A stretch of 64,000 nucleotides of DNA from Persephonella marina EX-H1 (GTDB taxonomy: Bacteria; Aquificota; Aquificia; Aquificales; Hydrogenothermaceae): contig NC_012440.1 of assembly GCF_000021565.1 (NCBI RefSeq), positions 1,690,210-1,754,209 of the forward strand, in the 5' to 3' direction. The position numbers were made by a program, and so were the translations under genes. This document shows, one piece after another, positions 51,790-60,754 of this stretch. The notes beneath the pieces were generated by a model. That model ran no database searches and was not told the origin of the DNA. It saw only the letters and a program-made list of their open reading frames with translations. Numbering within the stretch: position 1 is the first letter of the stretch; every line of letters starts with the position of its first letter.

Positions 51790-52953
51790 ATGGACTATAA
51801 ACAGACATTGGACAGCTTGTTAGACTATCCAACATTTGAACAGCTCTTACAAGAATCAATTACACTATCAAGACAAAAAAACCCTAAAATAACAAACTAC
51901 AACGTCGGTGGAGCATATAGAACGCTTCTTGAAGTAAACTCAGAGGCTATAAAACAGCTGTATGACCTTGTGAGAGAACATATTGTTCCAAATATGTTTG
52001 TGATGACTGCTAAGGGGAAGTGGCTTGATGTTCACGCAGCTACATTTGGAATTACAAGAAAACCTGCAAAGAAAGCAAAAGGATATGTACTTTTCAGAAG
52101 AACAGATACATCAGGAAATATACTTGTTCCAAAAGGAACAATAATAAAAACAGCTCCTAACATTTTTGGAGAAGAGTTGAAGTTTATTACCACCGAGGAA
52201 AAAGTCTTGATAGATGGACAGGCAGAAATTTCAGTCCAGATAGAAGCTGAAGAATCTGGAGCAAAATACAATGTGGGAGAGGGAATGATAAGCACTCTGA
52301 CCACATATATATCTGGAATTGATGAAATATATAACCCAGCCAACTGGCTACTTGAAGAAGGAACAGATGAGGAAACAGACGAAAGTCTCAGAAACAGAAT
52401 TCTTCTTGTGTGGGCTACAAAGTCTATATTTACAGATGATTATTATAGATTTCATACATTGTCTGTTGATGGTGTAGTTGATTGTTATATAGACAATCAG
52501 CATCCAAGAGGACAGGGAACAGCTGATATATACATAGTTTCATCTTCTGGAATGCCAACAACAGATTTAATTTCACAGGTTCAGGCTGTAATAGATGATG
52601 TAAAAACTCCAGCTGCAGATGTTCTGGTAAAGGCTCCTGTGGAAAAACAGATTAATTTAGACATAACGATAACATCTTATTCTGATTATCCAGATAAAAC
52701 GTTAATTCAAACTGAAGCGAAAAGAAGAATAAATGCCCTGTTCATTTATAACCCAGACTATAAGGAAATAATTTTTGATTACGAAAGTAGAAGATTTACT
52801 ATTGGTAAAAATATAACTCTTTCTACTATTTACTATGTCCTTATGGAAATAGAAGGAGTAGAAAAAGTAAACATAAACAGTCCAACAACTGATATTGCTG
52901 TGAATCCAAATGAACTTCCAACACTTCAAGGCTTAACATTGCAGGTGGTGTAA
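51790..52953 (+). CDS. Baseplate J family protein (Mu gp47-like)
   Basis: 387 residues. NVGGAYRTLLEVNSEAIKQLYDLV, KGYVLFRRTDTSGNILVPKGTII and GTDEETDESLRNRILLVWATKS are clear baseplate J signatures. It forms the wedge that joins the hub to the fibres. The C-terminal beta domain reads VEKQINLDITITSYSDYP. It follows the gp46-like gene by 3 bp. Confidence 0.88.
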   Translation: MDYKQTLDSLLDYPTFEQLLQESITLSRQKNPKITNYNVGGAYRTLLEVNSEAIKQLYDLVREHIVPNMFVMTAKGKWLDVHAATFGITRKPAKKAKGYVLFRRTDTSGNILVPKGTIIKTAPNIFGEELKFITTEEKVLIDGQAEISVQIEAEESGAKYNVGEGMISTLTTYISGIDEIYNPANWLLEEGTDEETDESLRNRILLVWATKSIFTDDYYRFHTLSVDGVVDCYIDNQHPRGQGTADIYIVSSSGMPTTDLISQVQAVIDDVKTPAADVLVKAPVEKQINLDITITSYSDYPDKTLIQTEAKRRINALFIYNPDYKEIIFDYESRRFTIGKNITLSTIYYVLMEIEGVEKVNINSPTTDIAVNPNELPTLQGLTLQVV

Positions 52954-52956
52954 GGA

Positions 52957-53595
52957 ATGGAAAATAGAGTAGTAAAGCTGATTGATGAAGATGGAAATAA
53001 AGTAGTTTTGCCAATAGACAATACAGGACTTGAAATAAATAAGAGTATAAAATATCAGGATGATACAGGAGAAGGAAACAGTTCCCTTACAAGACTGTAT
53101 GAAGGATACGAACCCGCATATATAGATATAACATTTAGTCTTGCTGATGAAGAGGATATTACTGCTTTTGAAAAGCTGAAACGGATTGAAAAAGCTTTCA
53201 AGCGATTAAAAGATGGCAGACCTGTTATCTGGACTATCATAGATAAACACTGCAAGGCAAGAGGAGTAAAAAAGGTTCAGTTCTATGATCTTAGATCCTC
53301 TGAAACAGACACTGGAATAGAGGCAACTCTTCAATTAATAGAAGCTCAGTTACCTGAGGAAAAAAAGGAAAAGAAAACTTCTACTGGCACAAATGATATA
53401 GCAGATAATACATCTGAAAATACTGCAAACAAAACAAAAACATGCACAGCACAATCAACATCAGAATATTGTAGGAAACTCCTTGTGAAATACGAAAAAG
53501 AACGAATGGAAGGTAAAACAATCCTCGCATTTGAAGACTGGGCAAAGCAAAAGCCACTGCCACCTTCAGCAGACACAGATACTATAGCAGTGTAA
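52957..53595 (+). CDS. Unknown baseplate-unit protein (212 aa)
   Basis: The first 130 residues are a beta domain (VKLIDEDGNKVVLPIDNTGLEI, EPAYIDITFSLADEED, VKKVQFYDLRSSE), followed by a Thr/Asn/Lys-rich linker and a helical C-terminus with two cysteines. It may be a tube-baseplate adaptor. It ends the unit opened by late element copy 5; the next element follows after 9 bp. Confidence 0.55.
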   Translation: MENRVVKLIDEDGNKVVLPIDNTGLEINKSIKYQDDTGEGNSSLTRLYEGYEPAYIDITFSLADEEDITAFEKLKRIEKAFKRLKDGRPVIWTIIDKHCKARGVKKVQFYDLRSSETDTGIEATLQLIEAQLPEEKKEKKTSTGTNDIADNTSENTANKTKTCTAQSTSEYCRKLLVKYEKERMEGKTILAFEDWAKQKPLPPSADTDTIAV

Positions 53596-53604
53596 AAACT
53601 TCAT

Positions 53605-53657
53605 TGTCCAACCTGTCCTAACACTATCAGCAGCTGTGTTTTATTTTTTTATCAAAA
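53605..53657 (+). promoter_or_regulatory. Late promoter element, copy 6 (terminase unit)
   Basis: Perfect TGTCCAACCTGTCCTAAC at 53605-53622, 26 bases, then TTATCAAAA at 53649-53657, and the resolvase ATG at 53677. Same geometry as copies 1-3 on the other strand. Confidence 0.82.
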
Positions 53658-53676
53658 CTACATTCAAGGCTGGAAA

Positions 53677-53958
53677 ATGAAAGCAAAAGCAAAAGGTTCA
53701 AGAATAGAACGGGAAGTGAAAAAAATATTTGAAGAGTATGGTTTTGAAGTTATAAGGTCTGCAGGAAGCCTTGGAAAAGCAGACCTACAGGTTAAAGGAG
53801 TAGGTTCTATTCAAGTGAAAGCCAGAAAAACTTTCTCAGTTTTAAACCTCTTTGACGGAGCAGATAAGCTCGTAATCAAAGCCAACAGAAAAGAGCCTTA
53901 TATCGTAATACCCCTAAGAATTTATCTGGAGGAAATTAAATGTCGGAATGGCAAATAG
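53677..53958 (+). CDS. Hjc-like Holliday junction resolvase/nuclease (93 aa)
   Basis: 93 residues, minimal PD-(D/E)XK fold: Glu in SRIEREVKKIFEEYGF, Asp in LGKADLQVKG, and the late Lys pair in SIQVKARK. This is the archaeal Hjc pattern. It could resolve branched phage DNA before packaging, fitting its place ahead of the terminase genes. First gene behind copy 6. Confidence 0.72.
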   Translation: MKAKAKGSRIEREVKKIFEEYGFEVIRSAGSLGKADLQVKGVGSIQVKARKTFSVLNLFDGADKLVIKANRKEPYIVIPLRIYLEEIKCRNGK

Positions 53959-54233
53959 CAATCAGTATTGGACAACTGATAGGAACGGTAGGAGCTTTAG
54001 TCTGGTTTACACGAAGTTTAAAAACAGACCTTTCAAAACTTCAAGACAGTCACAACAAGAAAATAGAGAACCTGCAAGAAAAACATTATAAGCTCCGGGA
54101 AGAAATAGCTGATAAATATCTAAAAAGAGATGAATGGCTTGCATATCACAATAAAACAGAAGCAAAAATGGAAAGAGAGTTTGAAGAAATCAAAAAACTT
54201 ATTATGGAGATAAGAAATGGAAAAAGTAGATAA
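53940..54233 (+). CDS. Membrane/coiled-coil protein, Mu gp25-like DUF2730 (97 aa)
   Basis: N-terminal hydrophobic helix (IAISIGQLIGTVGALVWF) and a long coiled coil (LSKLQDSHNKKIENLQEKHYKLRE). This layout and position just ahead of the gp26/gp27/gp28 series are those of the DUF2730 protein of Mu-like phages, whose function is not known. It overlaps the resolvase by 19 bp. Confidence 0.6.
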   Translation: MSEWQIAISIGQLIGTVGALVWFTRSLKTDLSKLQDSHNKKIENLQEKHYKLREEIADKYLKRDEWLAYHNKTEAKMEREFEEIKKLIMEIRNGKSR

Positions 54234-54510
54234 ACAGATTAATGCCTTAATCTTAAAATTCTTAGACAAAATGGGAAATGAAGGATTAACTATAGCTTTT
54301 ATTGAAGGGCTTCTTTATGATTGGCACTTGTTTCCAGACAGACATCACCTAATGAATGTAAATATAAGATACCTTGTCAACAAGCACTATATAGAACCGA
54401 AAAACAATCACCCAATACTTGATGATGCTATGAAATTCAGGATTACACCTAAAGGAAAAGCACTACTAAAAAAAGAATTTATAGACGCAAACATTGACTT
54501 GGAGATTTAA
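54217..54510 (+). CDS. Winged-helix protein, Mu gp26-like (97 aa)
   Basis: LILKFLDKMGNEGLTIAFIEGLLYDW and MKFRITPKGKALLKKEFI read as a winged-helix domain. In Mu the gene at this place (26) is a small DNA-binding protein of unknown role. It overlaps the upstream gene by 17 bp and precedes the small terminase by 2 bp. Confidence 0.6.
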   Translation: MEKVDKQINALILKFLDKMGNEGLTIAFIEGLLYDWHLFPDRHHLMNVNIRYLVNKHYIEPKNNHPILDDAMKFRITPKGKALLKKEFIDANIDLEI

Positions 54511-54512
54511 CT

Positions 54513-55025
54513 ATGCCAAGAAAACACAATTTTGATAAACAGCCACACTTAAAAAAAGAAGTTGCAAGGATGTATGCAGAAGGTAAAACAATAGCAGAAA
54601 TAGAAACAGAGTTGAAAATAAAATTTCCAAATGCCCATGCTTCAAAAACATCAATTCACAGATTTATCCAGAGAGTCAAACCACTACTGGAGCTAAAACA
54701 GGCAGGTTTACTTTCAGATGAAGATTTTGACCTTATGACCCAGTCTCAAAATATAGCACTGCTTACCAATGGCTTGCTTATGGAGTTATTTGCAGAATGG
54801 CAGGAAAAAGGAGAAATAGAAGAAAAAAAGATTGACAAGCTTTTATCTCTTATAAATGCTTCAGCAAATCTTTCCCGTTCAACTGCTTATGTAGAAAAAA
54901 CAAAAACTCAGCTGATTCAATATACAGAAAAGCTGTTTGAAAAAATCACAAAGGTATTAATTGAAGTGGTAGAGGACAAACAGCTACGAGAAAAAATAAT
55001 AAACAGACTTCAAGATGAGTTATAA
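54513..55025 (+). CDS. Terminase small subunit (Mu gp27-like, DUF3486)
   Basis: 170 residues. An HTH near 25-50 (MYAEGKTIAEIETELKIKFPN, SKTSIHRFIQRV) and a helical body (LINASANLSRSTAYVEKTK) match DUF3486, the small packaging subunit of Mu-like phages that selects DNA for packaging. It overlaps the large subunit by 11 bp. Confidence 0.78.
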   Translation: MPRKHNFDKQPHLKKEVARMYAEGKTIAEIETELKIKFPNAHASKTSIHRFIQRVKPLLELKQAGLLSDEDFDLMTQSQNIALLTNGLLMELFAEWQEKGEIEEKKIDKLLSLINASANLSRSTAYVEKTKTQLIQYTEKLFEKITKVLIEVVEDKQLREKIINRLQDEL

Positions 55026-56571
55026 AAAAGAAGGTATAAAAAGAGCTTTAGAAAAGGTAAAAAGCAGGTCTCCTCAGCAAGATCCTGAAAAACAAGCAAG
55101 GGTAGAAAAAGCTAAAAATGATTTCTGGTATTTTTGTAGCTATTATCTATCTCATAAATTCTTTTCCGAGCCAGCTCCATATCAAAAGCTTTTAATCCAA
55201 CTGTTTAATACAAGAAATGCTACTCCAGAGATTGTTGAAAAACTAAAAGAATGGACTGAACCTGAAACTTGGAAATACCTAATTCCTAAGAAAAATATAA
55301 AAGGAATAATTAATATTGAACCAAGAGGACATGGAAAAACAACAAGGGCAGAAGCTTTTCTACTCTGGAATGCGATATTTGAAAAACATAAAAACATAAT
55401 GGTAATAGCTGCATCAAAAGAAGCTGCAGAAGAGATTCTTGAAAATATAAAACTTGAAGTAGAAGAAAATGAAAAACTACTTGAAGATTTTGGAGAGCTT
55501 GAAGGCTCACCGTGGAAAGCAAATTATATTAAGTTTAAAAATGGAGTTTCTATATCTGCAAGAGGTATTGACGGCAGAATAAGAGGTTCAAGAAAAGGAG
55601 CGACAAGACCAGACTTAATTTTATGTGACGACCTAATAAAAGACCAGGCAGCAGAGAGTCCAACACTAAGAGAAAAAATTTACAACAGGTTCAAAAGAGC
55701 AGTTTTACCTATGGCAGATAGAGACGCATTTATAATTTTCACAAATACCATACTACACTACGATGACCTTCCAAGTAGGTTACTCAAAGAATACGAGCAA
55801 GGAAAACATAAAGAATGGTTTGCAGTTTTCTTTGCAACACCGTTTATTGATAAGAATGGCGAAGAAAAGGCTTTATGGGATAGTTATTGGGATTTAGAAA
55901 GTTTAAGGAAAAAAGAAGAACAAATAGGTTCTACTGCCTTTGCCCAGGAATATAGAAACAGACCTCGCTCAGAAAAAGATATGATATTCAAGCCTGACTG
56001 GTTCCAATATTACGACATAACAGAAGTATGGGGCAAAAAATTAGATGTTGTAATGGGAGTAGATCCTGCTACAGGAAAAAAGGATGGAGATTATTCTGCA
56101 ATAGTAACTGTTGGTAAGGATATGAGTACAGGCTTATATTATGTGTTAGATGCTTTTGGAGAAAGGATATCAGATTTAAAGTTTGTAAATAAATTGATTG
56201 AAAAATATCAATTATATAAACCACGGAAAATAATCTTTGAATCACAAATATTTCAAGAACTGTATAAGAATACAGTTATGCGAGAAGCTTCTAAACAAGG
56301 TGTTCATTTGCCTATTAAGCCTGTAAAAGCAAATGCACCAAAAGAAGTTAGAATTAAATCTTTGGAACCGTTGGTTGAAAACGGGTTAATTCTGTTTAGG
56401 GAAAATCAAACTCGCCTGTTAGAGCAATTAGAAGAGTTCCCAAAAGGTGCCCACGATGATTTACCTGATGCTCTTGCTTATGCGATAAGAGAGTTTGAAA
56501 AGTCTTCAGGAGAAGTAAAAATAGTAGATTCTACCCCATGGAATTCTAAAAGACTGGAAATTCAATACTAA
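55015..56571 (+). CDS. Terminase large subunit (Mu gp28-like)
   Basis: 518 residues. Walker A EPRGHGKTTRAEA (Lys108), Walker B LILCDDLI, and a C-terminal RNase H-like nuclease with MGVDPATGKKDGDYSAIV, KIIFESQIFQELY and HDDLPDALAYA (three acidic positions). It drives DNA into the prohead. In this phage it is on the opposite strand and about 27 kb from the portal. Confidence 0.9.
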   Translation: MSYKKEGIKRALEKVKSRSPQQDPEKQARVEKAKNDFWYFCSYYLSHKFFSEPAPYQKLLIQLFNTRNATPEIVEKLKEWTEPETWKYLIPKKNIKGIINIEPRGHGKTTRAEAFLLWNAIFEKHKNIMVIAASKEAAEEILENIKLEVEENEKLLEDFGELEGSPWKANYIKFKNGVSISARGIDGRIRGSRKGATRPDLILCDDLIKDQAAESPTLREKIYNRFKRAVLPMADRDAFIIFTNTILHYDDLPSRLLKEYEQGKHKEWFAVFFATPFIDKNGEEKALWDSYWDLESLRKKEEQIGSTAFAQEYRNRPRSEKDMIFKPDWFQYYDITEVWGKKLDVVMGVDPATGKKDGDYSAIVTVGKDMSTGLYYVLDAFGERISDLKFVNKLIEKYQLYKPRKIIFESQIFQELYKNTVMREASKQGVHLPIKPVKANAPKEVRIKSLEPLVENGLILFRENQTRLLEQLEEFPKGAHDDLPDALAYAIREFEKSSGEVKIVDSTPWNSKRLEIQY

Positions 56572-56664
56572 TGCTCAACCACATCAATTTCTTCCTAACT
56601 TGATACAGAAAAATAAATCATGTAGATTCACAAAAAAAGTAAACGCAATCTGAGGGATTTGCCC

Positions 56665-57024
56665 ATGGGTGTAAAAATACCTACAAAAGAGGGGAATTTA
56701 ATTCAGGATGAAATCTGGAATCTTATCAGGAGAAAACAGGAATTAAATGAAGAACTAGCAAGAATAAACAGAAAACTAAAAGAAAAATTAAGCCTGCAAA
56801 GACAAGTAATTGTAGATTTTGAAAGCTGGGTAAAACAAAAAAGCATAGAAAAATTAGGAGAGGTAAAGGCTTCTTATTCCATTAGGGAAGCTTCTAAAGT
56901 AACTGGAATTTCTCGCTCAACTATCCATCATAGAATAATGGAAGGTCAGATTTTAACATTGGAAGACAAAAATAAAAGAATACCTTTTGAAGAAGTAGTT
57001 AAATTGGTAAGTCTTTATTACTAA
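56665..57024 (+). CDS. Excisionase/AlpA-like HTH protein (119 aa)
   Basis: Start is an ATG with GAGGG upstream. The N-terminal half is a coiled coil (RRKQELNEELARINRKLKE); the C-terminus is a MerR/excisionase-like HTH (SIREASKVTGISRSTIHHRI, then EDKNKRIPFEEVVKL). It lies last in the terminase unit, just ahead of late element copy 7, so autoregulation or DNA-end handling is possible. Unproven. Confidence 0.55.
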   Translation: MGVKIPTKEGNLIQDEIWNLIRRKQELNEELARINRKLKEKLSLQRQVIVDFESWVKQKSIEKLGEVKASYSIREASKVTGISRSTIHHRIMEGQILTLEDKNKRIPFEEVVKLVSLYY

Positions 57025-57035
57025 TACACTTTATC

Positions 57036-57053
57036 TGTCCAACCTGTCCTAAC
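57036..57053 (+). promoter_or_regulatory. Late promoter element, copy 7 (tail/fibre/lysis unit)
   Basis: Perfect TGTCCAACCTGTCCTAAC, 31 bases ahead of the ATG at 57085. TATCTTTTTT lies where copies 2, 3 and 6 have their AT block; the following TTATCAAAA is replaced by TTTACATGA, which contains the start codon. Confidence 0.8.
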
Positions 57054-57084
57054 TTTTTCTACCTTCACATTCTATCTTTTTTAC

Positions 57085-57573
57085 ATGATTAAAATACCGA
57101 GTAGCCAAGAGATTTTAAATATGTTAGTAGCTGACTTCTCTCAGATTATTAATACGACAAAAGCCCATAAAGGGTATGGACAACATTCTACTATTCCAGC
57201 ACTTGCTATTGAGTTTGCAGGTCAAAATATCAAAAGAAATAGAAAGAGATGGAGAACAATAAAAACAGATACAGATATAACAATTAGATACAAAATTGAT
57301 GATTTTATATATACAATTGAATTAAATGCACTCATCTCTGAAAGTCAGATTGGCTTACTGGACCAGATAGTATCTACTGTGCTTAACAATCCCTATAAAA
57401 CAGATTCAAATGGAGAAATATTGCAGCTTCACATCAACCCTTTTGAATTCCAGGAAGAAACAGACAAACAAGGAATAAACAAATATAGAACAGTTTTAAC
57501 AGTAAAAGGTATATCAGTTTTAGATAAAAATTACCCCAAAATACCAATTAATAAGGAGGTTATATTCTCATGA
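57085..57573 (+). CDS. Putative tail completion/terminator protein (162 aa)
   Basis: Mixed alpha/beta: helical N-terminus (SQEILNMLVADFSQIIN), then strands (DTDITIRYKIDDFIYTIELNAL). It is the first gene of the tail unit and precedes the sheath gene by one small gene, where tail terminators are often found. The transcript has a short leader, since the ATG lies just behind the promoter block. No family motif seen. Confidence 0.5.
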   Translation: MIKIPSSQEILNMLVADFSQIINTTKAHKGYGQHSTIPALAIEFAGQNIKRNRKRWRTIKTDTDITIRYKIDDFIYTIELNALISESQIGLLDQIVSTVLNNPYKTDSNGEILQLHINPFEFQEETDKQGINKYRTVLTVKGISVLDKNYPKIPINKEVIFS

Positions 57574-57869
57574 AAGCAAAAGAGATAGCAGAAAAACTTT
57601 TAATTAAAAAAGCAAAAATTAAACAGGGAGATAAAGAAAGAGAAATAGTTCTAAAAAACAGAATGCACATTTTTGAAGGTATGAAAGCTGCTTTCAACAT
57701 CAAAGATGATGATGAAATGTCAGAAGAAAAATTTAAAGAGATGATGGATGCTTTTTTAAACAGTAAAAGCCATGAAATACCAGATCTATCAAAAAAATCT
57801 CCAGAAAAAGAAGGAGAAGATATTGCCACAGGTGCATTAGTAACTAAAAAGAAAGGAGGCAGTAAATAA
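57570..57869 (+). CDS. Small charged protein before the sheath (99 aa)
   Basis: Lys/Glu-rich helical protein with an acidic middle (NIKDDDEMSEEKFKEMMDAF) and a Gly/Lys tail. It overlaps the previous stop by 4 bp and the sheath start by one base. A sheath chaperone would fit but nothing proves it. Confidence 0.5.
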   Translation: MKAKEIAEKLLIKKAKIKQGDKEREIVLKNRMHIFEGMKAAFNIKDDDEMSEEKFKEMMDAFLNSKSHEIPDLSKKSPEKEGEDIATGALVTKKKGGSK

Positions 57870-59068
57870 TGATTAGAGTAGAAGGACAGAAATCAGCATT
57901 ACCAGATGTTGATGTTCTTTTTTATGATGGTGCATTAGGAAGAATACCAGCCACTGGAGATGGAATAGCAATAGCAGTTGGAGTTAAAGATACATCTGGA
58001 ACAGCTACAGCAAATCAAGTTTATAGATTATTTCTACCTAATGATTACGAAAAAGCGATAGAGCTATTTGGTGGTGCTTTTGCAGACAAGCTACTTGATG
58101 CTGTTTCAAATGGACAGGGGATAGTTTACGCAATATCTGCAGCTTCAAGCACATCGGCTGATATACTTACTGCAATAGAAACAGCAGTAGAACAATCACT
58201 TGTAAATGGAGATGCACTTTTTGAATATATAGCAGTTCTAACACCTGTAGATAAAACACTTGCAACATCAATAGAGTCTTATCTTACTTCTCTTGTATCA
58301 AGACACATATATGTTTGGGCAATTGTAGAAGCAAGAGACAGAGATACAACTACAGAACCAGATTTTGATACTTATGTTACAAATCTAATATCCGAATGGT
58401 CTGGATTTAATGCTTTAAGAACATTTGTTGTTGCTGCTTATGCGACATTTACAAACATAAAGGGAAATCAGGGATATAGAAACGGTCTTGGTTCTATAAT
58501 GGGACTTATCTCAAGAGCTAAAGTCTCTCAGGACATTGGAGAAGTTGGAGCATTTCCTATTAAAAATCTTGTTTCACTTCCAGATGGTCTTACCTATTCC
58601 CATATTTATACACTTGACCAGGCAGGTTTCATAACCATCAGAACCTACGATGGATATGCAGGATATTATGTAACAAATCCTGTTGCAATAAATGATCCAA
58701 CTTCTGATTATCACTTTATGTATGCAAGAAGAGTGGCTGATAAAGCTGCAAAAATTTCAAGAAAAACAACCCTGAAGTATATAAAAGGTGAAATACTTCC
58801 GCCAAACAATCAGGATCCTGCAAATCCAGTAAGACCTACAAAATCACCTACAGTTCAGGAATTAAAAGCAAAAATAGAACATGCTTTAAAAGTAGGAATG
58901 TATGACCAGAAAGAACTTTATGGCTATAGAGTTTACATTCCAGAAGATCAGGATATCTGGGCAACAAAAACACTGAACGTTTACACAAAACTAATTCCAA
59001 CACCACATATGGATTGGATTGAAATACATCAATCCTTTGAGAATCCACTTCTTGAAATAGGAGGTTAA
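57869..59068 (+). CDS. Contractile tail sheath protein (DUF2586-like)
   Basis: 399 residues. LPDVDVLFYDGALGRIPATGDG at the start and GYRNGLGSIMGLISRAKVSQDIG with a C-terminal beta/helix part (LKYIKGEILPPNNQDP) are like DUF2586 sheath proteins. It is followed 6 bp later by the tube gene, the standard sheath-tube pair. It contracts to drive the tube into the cell. Confidence 0.78.
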   Translation: MIRVEGQKSALPDVDVLFYDGALGRIPATGDGIAIAVGVKDTSGTATANQVYRLFLPNDYEKAIELFGGAFADKLLDAVSNGQGIVYAISAASSTSADILTAIETAVEQSLVNGDALFEYIAVLTPVDKTLATSIESYLTSLVSRHIYVWAIVEARDRDTTTEPDFDTYVTNLISEWSGFNALRTFVVAAYATFTNIKGNQGYRNGLGSIMGLISRAKVSQDIGEVGAFPIKNLVSLPDGLTYSHIYTLDQAGFITIRTYDGYAGYYVTNPVAINDPTSDYHFMYARRVADKAAKISRKTTLKYIKGEILPPNNQDPANPVRPTKSPTVQELKAKIEHALKVGMYDQKELYGYRVYIPEDQDIWATKTLNVYTKLIPTPHMDWIEIHQSFENPLLEIGG

Positions 59069-59074
59069 TAAAAA

Positions 59075-59527
59075 ATGGCTAACGTATTAATCAATGGGAA
59101 AGAATATGACTGGAGTTCTGTTGAAATAGGAATAGACGATGCACCACAAGTATTAAAAGACCATATTGTAGCCATTGACTACGAAGATAAAGACAACATA
59201 AAAGCTCGGTACGGTAGAGGAAATAAACCACTTGGCTGGACACAAGGCAGATGGGAAGGGTCAGCAAAAATCACCTTAACAAGAACCGGATTTAACATTT
59301 TAATGGAGTGGGTAAGAACCCAGGGTAAACAGAGAGTTTCCCAGATACCTCCTTTCCCTATAACCATATCTTACCTTGATGATGAATTTAACGTAACTGT
59401 TACAGATAAACTGCCGTCTGTAAAAATGGATAATCCAAAAACAAAAGCAGCAGAAGGCGATGAAAAGGTTGATGTGGAAATAGCTCTAATCCTTTTAGAG
59501 CCAATTGAATGGGGAGTTAAAGCATAA
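59075..59527 (+). CDS. Tail tube protein
   Basis: 150 residues. GKEYDWSSVEIGIDDAPQVLKDHIVAIDYEDKD and WEGSAKITLTRTGFNILMEW follow the fold of Mu-type tube proteins. Position right behind the sheath supports the call. It forms the inner tube of stacked hexamers. Confidence 0.75.
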   Translation: MANVLINGKEYDWSSVEIGIDDAPQVLKDHIVAIDYEDKDNIKARYGRGNKPLGWTQGRWEGSAKITLTRTGFNILMEWVRTQGKQRVSQIPPFPITISYLDDEFNVTVTDKLPSVKMDNPKTKAAEGDEKVDVEIALILLEPIEWGVKA

Positions 59528-60192
59528 TGATTGCAGACTGGCTGTGGGAAATATCTCCCACAAGCTTTAAAACAGGGAATAAAGATAAAACAGAAAGAGA
59601 TATTTACAAGCTTTACCAGGTTTGGGAATCTAATATTGAAAACTTCAGGCAACATGCATTTACAGTAAGAAGACAAAGGTTTCCACAACTTGCAAGTTCA
59701 AATGCTTTATATCTGCTTGGTAAAGAAAGAGGATTTAACAGATTCAAATCTGAAACAGAAGAGGAATTTAGAAACAGAGTTATAAACGCAATATCTTGGT
59801 ATGAAAAAGCAGGAACCGTAAAGGGAATTAGAGAAATTTTATCTTTATACGGCTTTGAAAATGTAAAAATAACACCAGTTTTAAAAATAGATCCAAGCAG
59901 ATGGGCAGAGTTCAGGGTAGAAACAACTTCAGAAAGACAAATAAATGCAGAAACCGTTCAACTTGTTATAGACATAGTAAACAAATTGAAACCAACTCAT
60001 GAAAAACTGAGAGAAATAATCCTTTCTTACCTAACAAAAACAAACTGCTATCTTTCATCAGGCACAATGGCAGAAACCACAGCCTATAGTGAAATGATAA
60101 CAGGCTTTAAGTGGACATCAAAAGGAGAAGCTTTTGTTTATGCAGGTTCTATGGGAGAAGTGGCATCAACAACACAATTTGTAGAGGTGTAA
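59527..60192 (+). CDS. Tail protein I (P2 gpI/Mu gp48-like)
   Basis: 221 residues. RRQRFPQLASSNALYLLGKERGFNRFKSETEEEFRNRV and KAGTVKGIREILSLYG are typical of baseplate-to-fibre connector proteins of the tail protein I family. ATG overlaps the tube stop. It links the baseplate with the fibre genes that follow. Confidence 0.78.
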   Translation: MIADWLWEISPTSFKTGNKDKTERDIYKLYQVWESNIENFRQHAFTVRRQRFPQLASSNALYLLGKERGFNRFKSETEEEFRNRVINAISWYEKAGTVKGIREILSLYGFENVKITPVLKIDPSRWAEFRVETTSERQINAETVQLVIDIVNKLKPTHEKLREIILSYLTKTNCYLSSGTMAETTAYSEMITGFKWTSKGEAFVYAGSMGEVASTTQFVEV

Positions 60193-60193
60193 A

Positions 60194-60742
60194 ATGGCAG
60201 TAGGACAAAGTATTCTAACAGTCAAAGGCTCTTATGCACTGGCAGATGCTTCACAAACAGGGAAATCCATAAAACCAAAGTTTTATAAGGTTTCAAATCA
60301 AGACATAACACTTGACCCAACTCTAACAGATATAAGCGGAGTATGGAAACAGGCGGATATAAGCGGATATTTCCCAGTAAACGATAACACTGTTGAATTT
60401 CTTGTAGATATCCCGCCAGAAGAAGCAACAAGCTATGGAAGAACATTTGGCTTATATCTTGAAGATGGAACACTGTTTATGATAGCAAAACCACCTTATC
60501 CTTTCCCTCCAGCATTGCGTCAGACTTTCAAAATTCAGCTTGTTTATAACAATGCTAATAATCTGATTGATTTCCAGTATGTTCCGTTTTATGAGACTGA
60601 ACAGGATCTAAGTATTCTTTCCGTCTCTGTATCGCTTGGTAAATTACTTCAGCAGCATAGAAACGAAATAGAAATGCTAAAGTCATGGAATAAATCCCTC
60701 TCACAAGAAATACAAAAGATTAAATCAAAACTTGGAATGTAA
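60194..60742 (+). CDS. Tail fibre base/collar protein (182 aa)
   Basis: A beta-rich N-terminal domain (SILTVKGSYALADASQTGKSIKPKFYKVS, DNTVEFLVDIPPEEATSYGRTFGLYLEDG) of the kind that starts many tail fibres, then a helical C-terminus (RNEIEMLKSWNKSLSQEIQKIK). It probably anchors the fibre encoded by the next gene. Confidence 0.65.
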   Translation: MAVGQSILTVKGSYALADASQTGKSIKPKFYKVSNQDITLDPTLTDISGVWKQADISGYFPVNDNTVEFLVDIPPEEATSYGRTFGLYLEDGTLFMIAKPPYPFPPALRQTFKIQLVYNNANNLIDFQYVPFYETEQDLSILSVSVSLGKLLQQHRNEIEMLKSWNKSLSQEIQKIKSKLGM

Positions 60743-60754
60743 GGAGGATAAATA

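Noticed and set aside
56572-56664. Possible eighth late element ahead of the 119-aa HTH gene
   Set aside because: CTCAACCAC...TTCCTAAC is only loosely similar and lacks the tandem TGTCC units.
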